Assembly: GCF_047511655.1 (NCBI RefSeq)
Contig: NC_133393.1
Coordinates: 154,209,779 to 154,273,778, forward strand
From: Castor canadensis
Lineage: Eukaryota; Chordata; Mammalia; Rodentia; Castoridae
DNA: 64,000 bases
Direction of reading: 5' to 3'
Shown here piece after piece: positions 33,911 to 44,538 of the stretch (its first letter is position 1; every line of letters starts with the position of its first letter). Position numbers and translations under genes: made by a program. The notes beneath the pieces were generated by a model. The model did not search any database and had not been told where the DNA came from. It saw only the letters and a list, made by a program, of their open reading frames with translations.

Positions 33911-35385
33911 ATGGGAAATCAAGCCTCAAGGATCCAGGAAGGACCCCCCTTGCCTACTTATTAACTCAAGTTTTACTGCACCCAGGCTTGGCCACAGTAT
34001 CCTCTGGGAGATGAGGAAAGATGGCCAGAAGGAGAGAGCATTAATTATAATACCATTCATCAATTAGATATGTTCTGTAAAAAGGAGGGAAAGTGGACCG
34101 AAGTTCCATACATTCAATTGTTCTTTTTCCTAAGAGACCACTCAGAATGGCTAAACAAATGCAGGCTAAATACCCAGACCATGGTAACCCTTTACAAAAA
34201 GCCCCCAAACCCCCTTGAACCAAAAAACCCATCTAATGCTCCATCAGCTCCACCTCTCCCCCCTTACCCAGCCACCTCACACACTAGACATCCTCCCACA
34301 GGACTACCCCCTCCTGTTAATTCCTGGAGGGGACAGAGCTCATGTTCCTTTTGAGTGAGTGAACTTAAAGAAATAAAAAAGGATTTAGGAAATTATGCAG
34401 AAAACCCAGATCAGTACATCCAGGCATTTAGAGAAGTCAGCCAAAACTTTGAACTGAGCTGGAAAGATGTACTGCTATTGCTATCTCAGACCCTCACTTC
34501 TCTGGAGAAACAGCAGGTTCTAGATCAGGCAGTCACAGCTGGAGACAATTATCACTTAGATAAAAGCGGCCCTACAGGCCTGTCTCCTACTGGGCCCTCA
34601 CAGGAGGAGGAGGGGGAGGAAAAGAAAGACAAAGACATTGGATACCTAGAAGGGAGCCTCGATTCCCAATTCCAACAGGAGATCAGGCAGTGCCTAGATA
34701 TGACCCTAAGTGGGACCCTGAAAATGACAAGGATGAATGGAGTCGTAACCATTTCATCCACTGCATTCTTGAGGGACTAAGGAGAGCCAAGGTAAAACCT
34801 CTTAATTACTCCCAAGTCACAGCTGTACAACAAGGCCCCTTAGAAACTCCAGTAGCTTTCCTACAGAATCTTAAGGATGCTTTACAAAAGCATACCAACA
34901 TTGTACCAGAGTCACAGGAAGAGGAAATCATCCTAAAACATAAATTTCTAACACAGTCAGCACCAGATATTCATAAAAAGCTTCAGAAATTGGTGGCTGA
35001 AGGGAGCAGAGATCTGGACCAATTGGTCCATGTAGATATGTCTGTATACTATAACAGGGACTTAGAAAAAGAAAGGAAGGACCTGGAAAGGAAAAAGAGA
35101 GAGGATAAGCGGCAGGAGGCTCTGATCGCAGCGCTCCGAGAGGCTCCCCCGGGGCAAAGTCCAAACCCAAGGACATGCTTTCAATGTGGACAGGCAGGCC
35201 ATTTTAGGAGGGAGTGCCCCCGGAGAAAGCTACCTCCAGGACCCTGCCCCATTTGTCAGGGAAAACACTGGAAGGCACTCGGTTCTCAGGGGAACCGAGG
35301 TCAGAGCCTCCCACCCAATGACGGGTCCCTGGGCCTCCCACACAGGCTCTGTAACCACTGTAAAAGCAGAAGAGCCCCAAATTAA
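33911..35385 (+). pseudogene. gag: ERV-B gag
   Basis: It begins with MGNQASR, a myristoylation-type start. In-frame stops occur at 33962-33964 and 34352-34354, and the frame shifts between about 34690 and 34780. The middle has PSAP and LPPY late-domain-like motifs. The longest intact run (34690-35385) covers capsid with the major homology-type stretch QGPLETPVAFLQNL. A charged E/R/K segment and a CX2CX4HX4C zinc knuckle (CFQCGQAGHFRREC) follow, then a second, incomplete knuckle (CPICQGKHWKAL). Two knuckles are typical of several class I ERV groups and unlike MLV, which has one. Confidence 0.88.
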
Positions 35386-35389
35386 ACAC

Positions 35390-35640
35390 AAGGTCAGCCT
35401 CCTTATTGATACTGGAGCCAGCATCTCAGCTATTCCTTTCTCTCCCCGCCAGGTCCTCCAAGAAAATTACTGTTCGAGGCATATCAGGCCAGCCTCTAGA
35501 GCTTTATTTCACTCAGCCTCTAGCCTGCTCCTGGGGAGATTTCCATTTCTGTCACTCCTTTTTAATTGTCCCAGAACCCCCTACTCCTCTGCTAGGGTGA
35601 GACCTTCTATCCAAATTGGGGGTACAGCTCCTTTTACCCC
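35390..35640 (+). pseudogene. pro: ERV-B protease
   Basis: The aspartic protease active-site motif LIDTGAS is at about 35399-35419 (DTG at 35408-35416) in a frame different from gag. The downstream flap region is broken across frames. Confidence 0.75.
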
Positions 35641-36642
35641 CAGGAGAGTACTTTTGCTTGCCCCTAATAGAGGAACAAGTAGACCCCACGGTGTGGACGG
35701 ATGGACACACTGTGGGACGGGCACGAACAGCTGTCCCAGTCCTAATTCATCTCAAGGACCCCTCCTGGTTTCCCCATCAAAAACAATATCCTTTAAAGCC
35801 AGATGTTAAGGAGGGCTAATTCCCATAATCAAAGACTTAAAGAGACAGGGACTGCTAATAGAATGCTCCAGCCCATGTAATACTCCTATTCTCGGTGTCA
35901 GGAAGGGACCTAACAAATGGAGGCTCGTCCAGGATCTCCGCCTGATAATGAAGCAGTGGTGCCTCTCCTGTAGTTCCAAATCCCTATATGCTTTTAGCCC
36001 AAATACCTCAGGGTACCGCTTACTACTCTGTCCTGGATTTAAAAGATGCCTTCTTTTGCATTCCCTTACACCTTAAAAGTCAACCTATCTTTGCCTTTGA
36101 GGACCCCACAAGAAAGTCTGGACAGGTCACTTGGACTGTCCTCCCCTGGGATTCAGAGACAGCCCCCACCTCTCTGGGTTAGCTCTAACCCAAGACTTGG
36201 CAGAGTGGCGATATCCACAAGCTACTCTGCTACAATATGTAGATGACCTCCTGCTCTGTGGACCAAACCAGCCTGTCATTTCAAGAGCCACTGAGTCCTT
36301 ACTAAACTTCTTAGCAGATAGAGGTTATAAGATCTCTAAAGAAAAAGCCCAATTGTGTCAATCTAGGGTTACATATTTAGGTCTTGTCCTGGAGAAAGAA
36401 ATGAGATCTCTAGTAGAAGACAGAATCTGTCCAATCCTGACATTTCCTCTACCTAAAACTCTAAAGCAATTGAGGTCCTTTTTGGGGGTCACAGGATACT
36501 GTAGAATTTGGATCCTGGGATATGCAGATCTAGCCAGGCCCTTATATCAAATCCTTAAGGAAGCACAGAAGGATCCCCAGCCCTTTATTGAATGGGATGA
36601 CAAGTCAGAAAATGCATTCCACAGGTTAGAAAAGGCTCTATG
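35641..36642 (+). pseudogene. pol: ERV-B reverse transcriptase
   Basis: N-terminal RT text lies at 35690-35820 (to a stop), then [12 protein letters not shown] at about 36033-36068 and the catalytic YVDD at 36236-36247, followed by the thumb-connection block YLGLVLE and the RSFLGVTGYCR motif. At least three frame changes occur before 36131; 36131-36643 is one open run ending at a TGA. Confidence 0.88.
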
Positions 36643-37371
36643 ACAGCTCCCGCCCTGGGTCTCCCTGTACAAGACAAGTTTCAATTATATGTCTATGAAA
36701 AAGGAGGACTGGCCTTGGGCGTGGTGACTCAGATCCAGGGCATCACTCCCCAGCCAGTAGGTTACTTAAGCAAAGAGTTAGATCAGGTAGCTAAGGGATG
36801 GCCAGGATGCCTCAGAGCAATGGCCGCAGTAAGCCTTCTAGTGCTTGAAGCTCAGAAACTTATCCTAAACTGCCCCCTAATGGTTTATACCCCACACAAC
36901 CTAGGGGGAATTTTAAACTCAAAAGGAGAACTTTGGCTATCTGACAGCTGTCTACTTAAATATCAGACCTAGCTTCTGGGAGGAACAGAAATAACTTTAA
37001 GGACCTGTCAGAGCCTAAATCCTGCATCCCTTTTACCAGAGGCAGAGGGAAATCCTGAGTGGGGAGGTACTTATGGAAAATTATTTTGCCTGACCTAACT
37101 TAACTGATCAGCCCTTAAAAAACCCAGATCTAGAATTATACACTGATGGCAGTTCCTTTGTCAAGAATGGTGTCAGACATGCAGAGTTTACAGTTGTGAC
37201 AGAATTTGGCATCCTCAAATCAGGTCCTCTTCCTCCTAATACAAGTGCTCAATTGGCAGAATTAGTGGCCCTAAGAGAAGCCCTAAGACTGTCAAAAGAA
37301 CAGAGAGTAAACATCTATACCTTCCTGATCCTGCATGCTCATGCAGCCATTTGGAAAAAAAAAGAGAAATG
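36643..37371 (+). pseudogene. pol: ERV-B connection and RNase H, 3' part deleted
   Basis: LSKELDQVAKGWPGCLRA marks the connection region. The RNase H TDGSSFVKNGVRHA block is at about 37143, and the AELVALREAL helix at about 37255-37285. The reading ends in LHAHAAIWK and passes at about 37370-37380 directly into env, so all of integrase is missing. Confidence 0.85.
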
Positions 37372-38088
37372 CTAACTACAACAGGAACAGCTTTCCATAG
37401 GGATAAAAGAGAGGTTACTGTAATAGTTTTAGGGATGACAGCATTAGTTACAGCCCTTGCTAGAATCAGCTATGGGGTGATTGCCAGTCACGTAACTACA
37501 AAAAACCTAACCAAAGTGATAGAGGATACCTCAGACCAGGTAGGCCTTGCCATTAAGGACATGCAAAGGTCTTTGTCGTCCCTTGCCTGTATGGTAATGG
37601 ACCACCGCCTAGCCCTAGATCTTCTTTTGGCCAAACAAGGGGGGCGGGGTATGTGCCATCACCAATACTTCCTGTTGCACATATATAAACACTTCGGGCA
37701 TTGTAGAGGAACGTGCAGATCACATTCTCCAACAGGCTAAATGGCTCCGGGAGCAATCTCTTGAAACCCAGGTTTCTACTCAGGTATGGGACCAAATAAA
37801 ATCCTGGCTCCCCTCCAGGACTTGGTTCCTACCCTTTCTGGGGCCTATAGTTGCCATTATTGTCTTGCTTGTGTTTGGGCCTTGCATTTTAAATGTACTT
37901 GTCAAGTTTGTTTCTTCTCGCCTAGAATCCATCAAACTACAAATGCCTCTGGTGGAGATGAAAACGACCTACTACCGCAGTCCCCTTAACAACTCCTCTC
38001 GGTCAGCCCTGACACTGCGGGCCCCTTCATCGCCCCCTGTCAGCAGGAAGCAGTTACTGAACAGACTTCGTCGTCCCAATCCCTAACA
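37372..38088 (+). pseudogene. env: ERV-B env transmembrane subunit
   Basis: The surface unit is absent. The remaining part gives a hydrophobic fusion-peptide-like start (VIVLGMTALVTALA), a heptad region, the immunosuppressive-type stretch (HRLALDLLLAKQGG), a cysteine cluster, a membrane span at about 37840-37905 and a tail to about 38085. A frame break at about 37640, in a G-rich run, separates the ectodomain from the cysteine cluster. Part of the frame is fused to RNase H upstream by a deletion. Confidence 0.85.
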
Positions 38089-38104
38089 GTAGTTAGGGCT
38101 ACCA

Positions 38105-38118
38105 TTGAGAGGGGGGAG
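38105..38118 (+). other. ERV-B polypurine tract
   Basis: TTGAGAGGGGGGAG stands immediately before the LTR's TG, as expected for the plus-strand primer. Confidence 0.85.
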
Positions 38119-38428
38119 TGATAAGTGGTCAAGGAGAAACTTCTCCTCCCTAGGAAATGCCCATTTGCATCTGAAAGGCGTCTCCACCCCCAGGCAATGC
38201 AAATAGGCTATAAAACCCCACTCCCCACCCTGGCCCACAGATCACCAGTTTCCGGGTCCCCCTGCATTCTCCAATATGCAGTCTTTCTCTTCTCTTTTCT
38301 CCAACTAAATTCTTTGCAAATAAAATCTTTCCAACCTCTGCTGTTGGAGTCTGCCTGTGCTTTCATTCTCAGAGCAGGCTCAAGAACCTTGAGCATCTGA
38401 AATTCCTGTGTGTGTCATCTGTGCATCA
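38119..38428 (+). repeat. ERV-B 3' LTR, complete
   Basis: A 310-bp LTR begins TGATAAGTGG and ends GTGCATCA. U3 holds two octamer motifs in opposite orientation (ATTTGCAT 38163-38170, ATGCAAAT 38197-38204) and a TATAAAA at 38209-38215. An AATAAA follows at about 38319. Confidence 0.92.
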
Positions 38429-38429
38429 C

Positions 38430-38590
38430 CCCTATGCATCATGGGCTTCAGCTCTCTCATTGTGGGCTTGCTTAGCATTTCTCTCCCATCAGGGAGCACC
38501 CATCTTCCATCTCCTTCTTAGTTGCTACTATTTTATCTAGTTCCTTTTCTTCCTCCTTAGTGAACTGGGGCCTTAATGTTACCTTTGAAA
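38430..38590 (-). pseudogene. pol: ERV-A pol: integrase N-terminal segment
   Basis: Minus-strand text gives TLRPQFTKEEEKELDK and KKEMEDGCSLMG, the linker between RNase H and integrase of the same family as 47.2-48.1 kb. It is cut on the right by ERV-C (GAAA duplication) and on the left by ERV-B. Confidence 0.75.
38587..38590. other. ERV-C target-site duplication, left
   Basis: GAAA directly precedes the LTR; the partner is 47189-47192. Four bp is the gammaretroviral size. Confidence 0.85.
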
Positions 38591-39059
38591 TGTTAGGAAC
38601 GGGAATCCTATTCCCCCAAGAGACAGAGAGCCAGGCGTGAATGCAATCAACAAAGCAGAGTTTATTGGGCTGGCTAGCCAGGGTCGAGCTCCCACACGGA
38701 CACGCAGGACCGGTTAGGAAAACATGACCCTGAGCCTCTTTAGGGGAAATCTTATATAGACCACTACCTGCCGTTACAGCAAAAGCCCGTGCAGCACTTA
38801 ACCAATGATTTTGTAACACAGAGTAAAAGGTCAGCAGTTGCGCGCGTATTTTCGTTATCAACATTGAGCAAGCAGGCAGAGCACATCTTGCACGTACATC
38901 CTGTCACCTTTCGCAACCTTCTCACATTCCTCACATTCTATATCCCCAAGCCGAGCCCTGCTGCCCTGCTTATCTTATCTACATGGGGCATCTGGTACCG
39001 GTTTCTCCAACAAGGGGGTGGGGTCCGTTGAGACATCTCATTCCTTCTTATCCCTTTCA
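38591..39059 (-). repeat. ERV-C 3' LTR
   Basis: It starts TGAAAGGGATAAG and ends TTCCTAACA on the minus strand, and pairs with 46720-47188. It carries the TATATAAG box and AATAAA signal as in the 5' copy. Confidence 0.97.
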
Positions 39060-39073
39060 TTCCCCCCTTTTCT
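39060..39073 (-). other. ERV-C polypurine tract
   Basis: Minus strand AGAAAAGGGGGGAA directly abuts the LTR's TG. Confidence 0.9.
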
Positions 39074-39079
39074 TATGGC

Positions 39080-40990
39080 CTAAATTGAGGAATCATTTTC
39101 AAGGGGATAAAGAGCCTGATATTGTTGGCAGAGGACCAGAAGTTGGATAGTATTAATTCGACCTTTGACAAAAGTCATAAGTCGGTTTAGAATCCAGGGT
39201 CCTATGGTAACAAGTAATAGGAAGATTATTACTGGCCCTGCCAGTGCAGATAAAAGGGTAGCTAACCATGGGGACTGGTTAAACCAAGACTCGAACCAGC
39301 TTTTCTCGGCCTCTTTTTTTCGTTTTTTTTGTTTCAGGCTTTTTCAAAGTTTAGACATGGAGTCACGAACAACTCCGGTATGGTCAGCGTAAAAACAACA
39401 TTCTTTCCCTAGAGCAACACATAGTCCCCCCTTTTGGAGGAACAACAAGTCCAGACCTCGTCGGTTTTGAAGTACTACCTCAGACAGAGAAGTGAGGGAT
39501 TTTTTTAGGTGGCTAATGGAGGTTTTTATTCTCTCTATATCTTCATCTATGGCTGCGTGCAGCGAAGACATCCCTTTCTGCTGGGTGGCCAAAGAAGCTA
39601 TGCCGGTTTCTGCTCCCGCTAACCCTAGGCTGAGTAGGGTAGCAACAGTTACTGTGGAAATAGGTTTTTTTTTTTTTTTTAACCATTTTTGTATTCCAGT
39701 ATGAATATAGACTCTCTTCCGAATGATAGAGGATGCGGGGCAGCACAGCCACTATAACACAGAATTTTTTAGAGCTGTTAAACACCTTAGTTGATAGGCA
39801 CGGGGTGAGTCCGGACCGCGAGCATAGCCACCACCCATTGTCCTTTGGAATTACCCATTTAATAGCATTTTCCCAGGTAGAACTGGTGTTAATAACAGTA
39901 CATAAGTCTCGTCTATTCTTTGGCACTTTTCCTAAGCAGGTTTTTTGGCCGCTTACCTGTTGTATGGTCAGACCTCTCTTATGGTCTCCCCAGGAACACT
40001 GAGTGGGGTTTTCCTCAGATGAGGTATTGTGAGTGGTGTTTAGCCCTATTGCCTCATAGAATGGGGGCCTCACATCATAACATAACCAACAGGAGTTAGT
40101 CATGTTAGGGTTGGTGTGGTTTAACGTCAGGAAGGCAGCACCCACTAGCTCCCAGAGGGGGTCTTTAGATCCAGTCATGAGACTGGGCCTCACCAGGGGA
40201 GGTGAGGTGATGGTTCCTGATGGTCTTGGAGTTGTAACATTAGCCCGGGCTATGGTTGAGGGAAGGTGGTGAGTTGTGAAAGGTCGGGGAGGTGGCTTTA
40301 CATAGGGTGGATTAAGTACCTTATTAGGGCCTACTGCTGTGGACGGTGGCCCCGTGCGCTCAGTTTTCAATCTGACTACTATGGTCGAGCCAGAGTGTCC
40401 ACCATATTTATAAGATACAAGTCCCCACACCTTACCTTGTATCCACCCAGGGGTGTCCTCCTTGCCAGTTTCAGTGAAAGTGACCTTGATTCTATCTAGA
40501 TCTGCGGGCCGGCACTCGCGGGTGATATGCGGAAGGCGCAGGCCCCCCCCCATCTGCTTCCCCATGGTACCCCATTTACAAAGGCAAATTTGAGCAGGTC
40601 TGGTTTTGATACTCCCCATTTCCATTCACCATCGTTAGATGTGACGCATGCCCATGACTTACAGAAAGAGTATTGTATCCCCCCACAGTCTTTGCTCTTT
40701 TTGTGGCCCGGGCAAGCATAAAAACCATAGCGTCGAGCTGAGTCTGGGGCGGTGGCCCCGTAGGCAGGATTGATGTCTCTGAAGCAGAATTGTAGTTTCG
40801 GCCACCAAGTTCCCAATGGGGCAGTGTGAGTCGTCTCATTGAGGGTGGTATGTGTCTCCCCATCGGTGAGTATCCAGGTTTGTTTATAAGGCTGGTGAGG
40901 GTTGGTTTTAGCAAGGCTCCTGCTCCGGGCAATGAGCAGGATCAGGAAGATCATCCAACTCATTTGTGACGGCTCCTGAAGACTCTGCAT
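39080..40990 (-). pseudogene. env: ERV-C env
   Basis: Gammaretroviral envelope, about 1.9 kb. The start at 40990 overlaps the pol end and is followed by a hydrophobic signal-peptide stretch (MIFLILLIA). The surface unit holds the CWLC disulfide-exchange motif (NSCWLCYD), a proline-rich hinge and many N-X-S/T sites. A frame break lies between about 40496 and 40625. A run of 16 A (39665-39680) breaks the frame at the surface/transmembrane junction, where the furin site would be. The transmembrane part keeps a fusion peptide, [15 protein letters not shown] and a standard CX6CC (CVALGKECC), then a TGA at 39344-39346. In a live virus it would mediate receptor binding and fusion. Confidence 0.92.
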
Positions 40991-41125
40991 GTTTTTGGGG
41001 CCGCAAGAGCTTTAGCTTTAATGGGTTGTCTGGGTGCCGCCGTACGGTCCACTCTTTAGCCCCTTTTTGTTTTTGATGATTGGCTCGACGCACGTGGGAG
41101 TAAACAGTACAACATAAGGTCCTTT

Positions 41126-42123
41126 TCATCTAGGCTCTAGGGTTTTGGAATGATGCCTTTTAACCCATACCATATCACCTGGGACTATGCCATGTTCCGC
41201 GTTCGGGGTCCTCTCAGCAGTATGGTACGCTTGAATTAGGGGCCATATTTGTTGTTGTACTTTAGCTAAAGCCTGTAGCATAATCAGATAATTTGGGGCC
41301 AGATCATCTAGTCTCGGGCCTAAGGTCCTTTGAATGATGGGGGGTGGAGCCCCATACAGGATCTCAAAGGGAGTTAGCCCATGGACATACGGGGAGTTCC
41401 GGACTCGGAAGATGGCCAAGGGAAGGAGTGTCACCCAATCACCGCCAGTCTCCAGGGCCAATTGGCTAAAGTCTCCTTTAGTGTCTTATTTATCCTTTTT
41501 ACTTGCCCTGAGCTTTGGGGGTTGTATTCACAATGTAACTTCCAATTGGCCCCCATAGTCTGGGCTAGTCCCTGCAGGACTTTACTAACGAAAGCCGGAC
41601 CATTATCTGACCCAATTGCCTCAGGCACCCCATATCTGGGTATGATTTCCTCTAGCAAGGCCTTTGCCACTACCTGACTCGTCTCCTTCTTTGTAGGAAA
41701 AGCCTCCACCCAGCCCGAAAAGGTATCTATGAATACCAGCAAATATTTGTACCCAAACTTTCCCAGTTTTACCTCAGTAAAATCCACTTCCCAACTTCTT
41801 TCTGGAGCCCTCCCCCATTTCCGAGTACCTGTATGGTGCCCCTCCCTTAGTCCTGGTTTCATGACTGTGTAGCTGGCACAATCTTTCACAATTTGGCGGA
41901 CTGCCACGGTCTGGTTCGGAAATCGGAGCTGCGCGGATGTCAGCAGGTCTAGCAATTTTTTCCGCCCCAAATGGGTGGACTTATGTAAGTTAATCAACAG
42001 GAATCGTCCGAGTTTTTCGGGCAGAATTAACTTGCCTTCCAAGTCGCTTCTCCATCTGTTTTCCCCTTCTCTAATGGGGGAGTGGGCTCTCATCCAGGTG
42101 AAATCCTCCATGGAGTATTCTGG
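41126..42123 (-). pseudogene. pol: ERV-C pol: integrase
   Basis: Zinc-binding H..H (HKSTH) is present, but the following CX2C reads CASY, so the last Cys is Tyr. The core shows the first two acidic residues (in VDFTEVK and SDNGPAF). The third, expected in QVERxN, is Lys (codon AAA at 41497-41499), so the enzyme would be dead. A frame break at about 41430-41475 leads into the C-terminal run 41126-41461 (GLTPFEILYG). That run ends in an in-frame TGA (41126-41128); further C-terminal text continues to about 40910 in another frame and overlaps the env start. Confidence 0.92.
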
Positions 42124-44535
42124 TCAGGGGGGTAGCGAAGGGAGCTCTGGGACAGGCACATCTACAGCCGCGACCATGGAAGGACTCACCATTGCTGCTC
42201 TCTTTGCTTCTTGATCTGCTCTGTTGTTACCGACAGCGTCCGGCGTCTTGGCAGACTGGTGGCCTGGGACATACATCACTGCCACTGCCTTCGGTTTTTT
42301 CACTGTCATTAATAGACACTGGACCTCGGCCAGGTTCTTTAGATTTTTCCCTTCTGCTGTGTGGAACCCCCTTTCGCGATAGATGGCCCCGTGGACATGG
42401 ATGGTACCGAAAGCATAGCGACTATCAGTGTAGATATTGACTCGCTTTCCTTTTGCCCTCTCCAGGGCCTCTGCCAAGGCAATTAATTCCGCTTTTTGGG
42501 CTGAGGTTCCGGGTGGGAGAGCGCTGCTCCATACCGTATTTCCTTTTTGGTCGACTACAGCTGCCCCTGCCCTTCGGACTCCATCTTGGACAAAGCTGCT
42601 TCCGTCCGTGTACCAGTTTAATTTGCAGCCGGACAGGGGGGTATCCTTTAGGTCAGCCCGTACCTGTGTAACTTCGGAGAGGAATTCTTTGCAGTCATGG
42701 ACAGGTGTCTGTAGTTCCGGGTCAGGCAACAGGGTGGCAGGGTTCAGGGTTACAGGATCTGTGAATGTGATTCGAGGGGAATCCAACAAGAGCCCCTGGT
42801 AGTGGGTGAGCCTGGCATTTGTCATCCATTTTCCGGGGGGTTGTTTAAGGATTCCCTCCACCGGGTGAGGGGCCGTTACCCAAAGGGCCTGTCCAAAAGT
42901 TAATTTATCAGCTTCTCTCACTAGCATGGCGATGGCCGCTATGATGCAGAGGCAGGGGGGCCATCCCGCTGCTACTGCGTCTAATTTCTTGGAAAGGTAT
43001 GCCACAGGTCTCTTCCAGGGGCCTAGTTGTTGGGTCAGGACTCCTTTGGCTACCCCCTTTTTCTTATCTACAAATAGAATGAATGGTCTTGTAGGATCTG
43101 GCAAGGCTAAGGCAGGAGCCTGTAAAAGAGCGTCCTTTAGCTAGTCAAAGGCCTGTTGTTTTCTTTCCCCCCATCTCCAATCCGGAGCCTCTTTGGTGGC
43201 CTCATATAAGGGTCTGGCTATCTCTGCAAATCCCGGAATCCAGAGTCTACAGAATCCTGCGGAGCCCAGGAACTCTCTCACTCCCCTAGTGGATGTGGGG
43301 GATGGGATAGCCAAAATAGTCTGTTTCATGGCATCAGTCAGCCATCTTGCCCCATCTGCGATCCAATAACCCAGATATGTCACTGACCTTTTACAGATGT
43401 GGGTTTTCTTGGCACTCGCCCGATATCCCAGCTCACCTAATTCCGTTAGCAGGTGTTCAGTAGCCTCGTTGCATTCCTCTCGGGTTTCTGCCGCTAACAG
43501 TAAATCATCAACATACTGTAATAGAGTGACTCGCGGGTGGCTCCGGCGAAAGGGTTTCAGGTCCTGGCTCAGGGCCTCGTTAAACAGGGTGGGAGAATTT
43601 TTAAATCCTTGTGGCAGTCTGGTCCAAGTAAGCTGTCCAGATTGGCCCCCATCCTCGTGCCACTCGAAAGCAAATAGCGGCTGGCTAATTTCTGACAATG
43701 GAATGCTGAAGAAAGCATCTTTCAAATCAAGGGTTGTATACCACACTTGCGAGGGGGGTAGGTGGCTGAGCAAGGTATAGGGATTTGGAACGGTGGGATG
43801 AATGTCCTCCGTCCGCTCGTTTACCTTTCGCAGGTCTTGCACAGGCCTATAGTCCTTGCTTTCTGGCTTTTGGACGGGGAGCAGAAGTGTATTCCAGGCA
43901 GACCGACAAGGCCGCAGTACTCCTTTCTTTAATAGCCTGCGGATATGAGGGGCTATGCCTCTTCGAGCCTCCTCGGGCATAGGATACTGTTTTACCTGAA
44001 TGGGAAGAGCAGAAGCCTTCAATTGTATAACTACGGGAGGGAGGTGTTTGGCGAGCCCAATTCCCGCAGTCTCTGCCCAGGCCGTGGGAAATCTTTTTAC
44101 CCATTGGGCCATGTCCCCTCCTGGCTCCTGTTGACTCTCAAACAGATGATGTTCGTCAACCAATGATAGGGACAGGACATGTATCGGGCTCCCCTCTCGA
44201 TCAGTCACAATTATTCCATCTGGCTCAAAATGGATATGGGCCCCTATTTTGGTGAGTAGGTCCCGTCCGAGCAGGGGAGCGGGGCTCTCAGGAATGACCA
44301 GGAAGGAGTGTGTGACCTGGTGTTTTCCTAAGTTTACCCTTCTTTTGGTAGTCCATGTACATAACTGTGTACCGGTGGCCCCCTGAACGACACTTGTTCG
44401 TTCCTTGTTTAAAGGTCCATGTGCCTTGTTTAAGACCGAATACTGGGCGCCGGTATCCACCATGAACCCCATCAGCTTCCCCTCCACATGTACTGTTACC
44501 CAAGACTCAGGGAGGGGGTCCGAGCCCCGTCTCCT
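42124..44535 (-). pseudogene. pol: ERV-C pro-RT-RNase H
   Basis: This continues the gag frame after the stop at 44536-44538, so it would be made by readthrough. In order: protease DTGAQ (DTG about 44449-44457), RT with [12 protein letters not shown] and catalytic YVDD (43504-43515), thumb-connection YLGYWIADGARW, then RNase H with YTDGSSFVQDG and IYTDSRYAF. Two in-frame stops interrupt it: TAG at 43141-43143 and TGA at 42124-42126. Between them the frame is intact for 338 codons. The enzyme copies viral RNA into DNA and degrades the RNA strand. Confidence 0.94.
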
Positions 44536-44538
44536 TTA
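44536..44538 (-). other. gag-pol boundary stop (TAA)
   Basis: Gag ends GEED-TAA-AGGAGACGGGG with pol continuing in the same frame. MLV uses UAG at this site; here the codon is UAA. Whether a pseudoknot follows cannot be judged by eye. Confidence 0.85.

Larger units (their letters stand above)
32280..38428 (+). mobile_element. ERV-B, class I endogenous retrovirus, internally deleted
   Basis: Element with a 5'-truncated 5' LTR, primer site, gag, pro, RT, RNase H, env TM, polypurine tract and complete 3' LTR, all on the plus strand. The 162 bp shared by both LTRs differ at about 7 sites (about 4%), so it is older than ERV-C. Integrase and the env surface unit are missing. Its ends abut ERV-A integrase sequence on both sides, which places it inside ERV-A. 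Confidence 0.9.

Noticed and set aside
39543-40625. 360-codon env frame read as an intact gene
   Set aside because: It lacks the env N-terminus and the transmembrane subunit and runs out of frame after the A16 run, so it is a fragment of a pseudogene.
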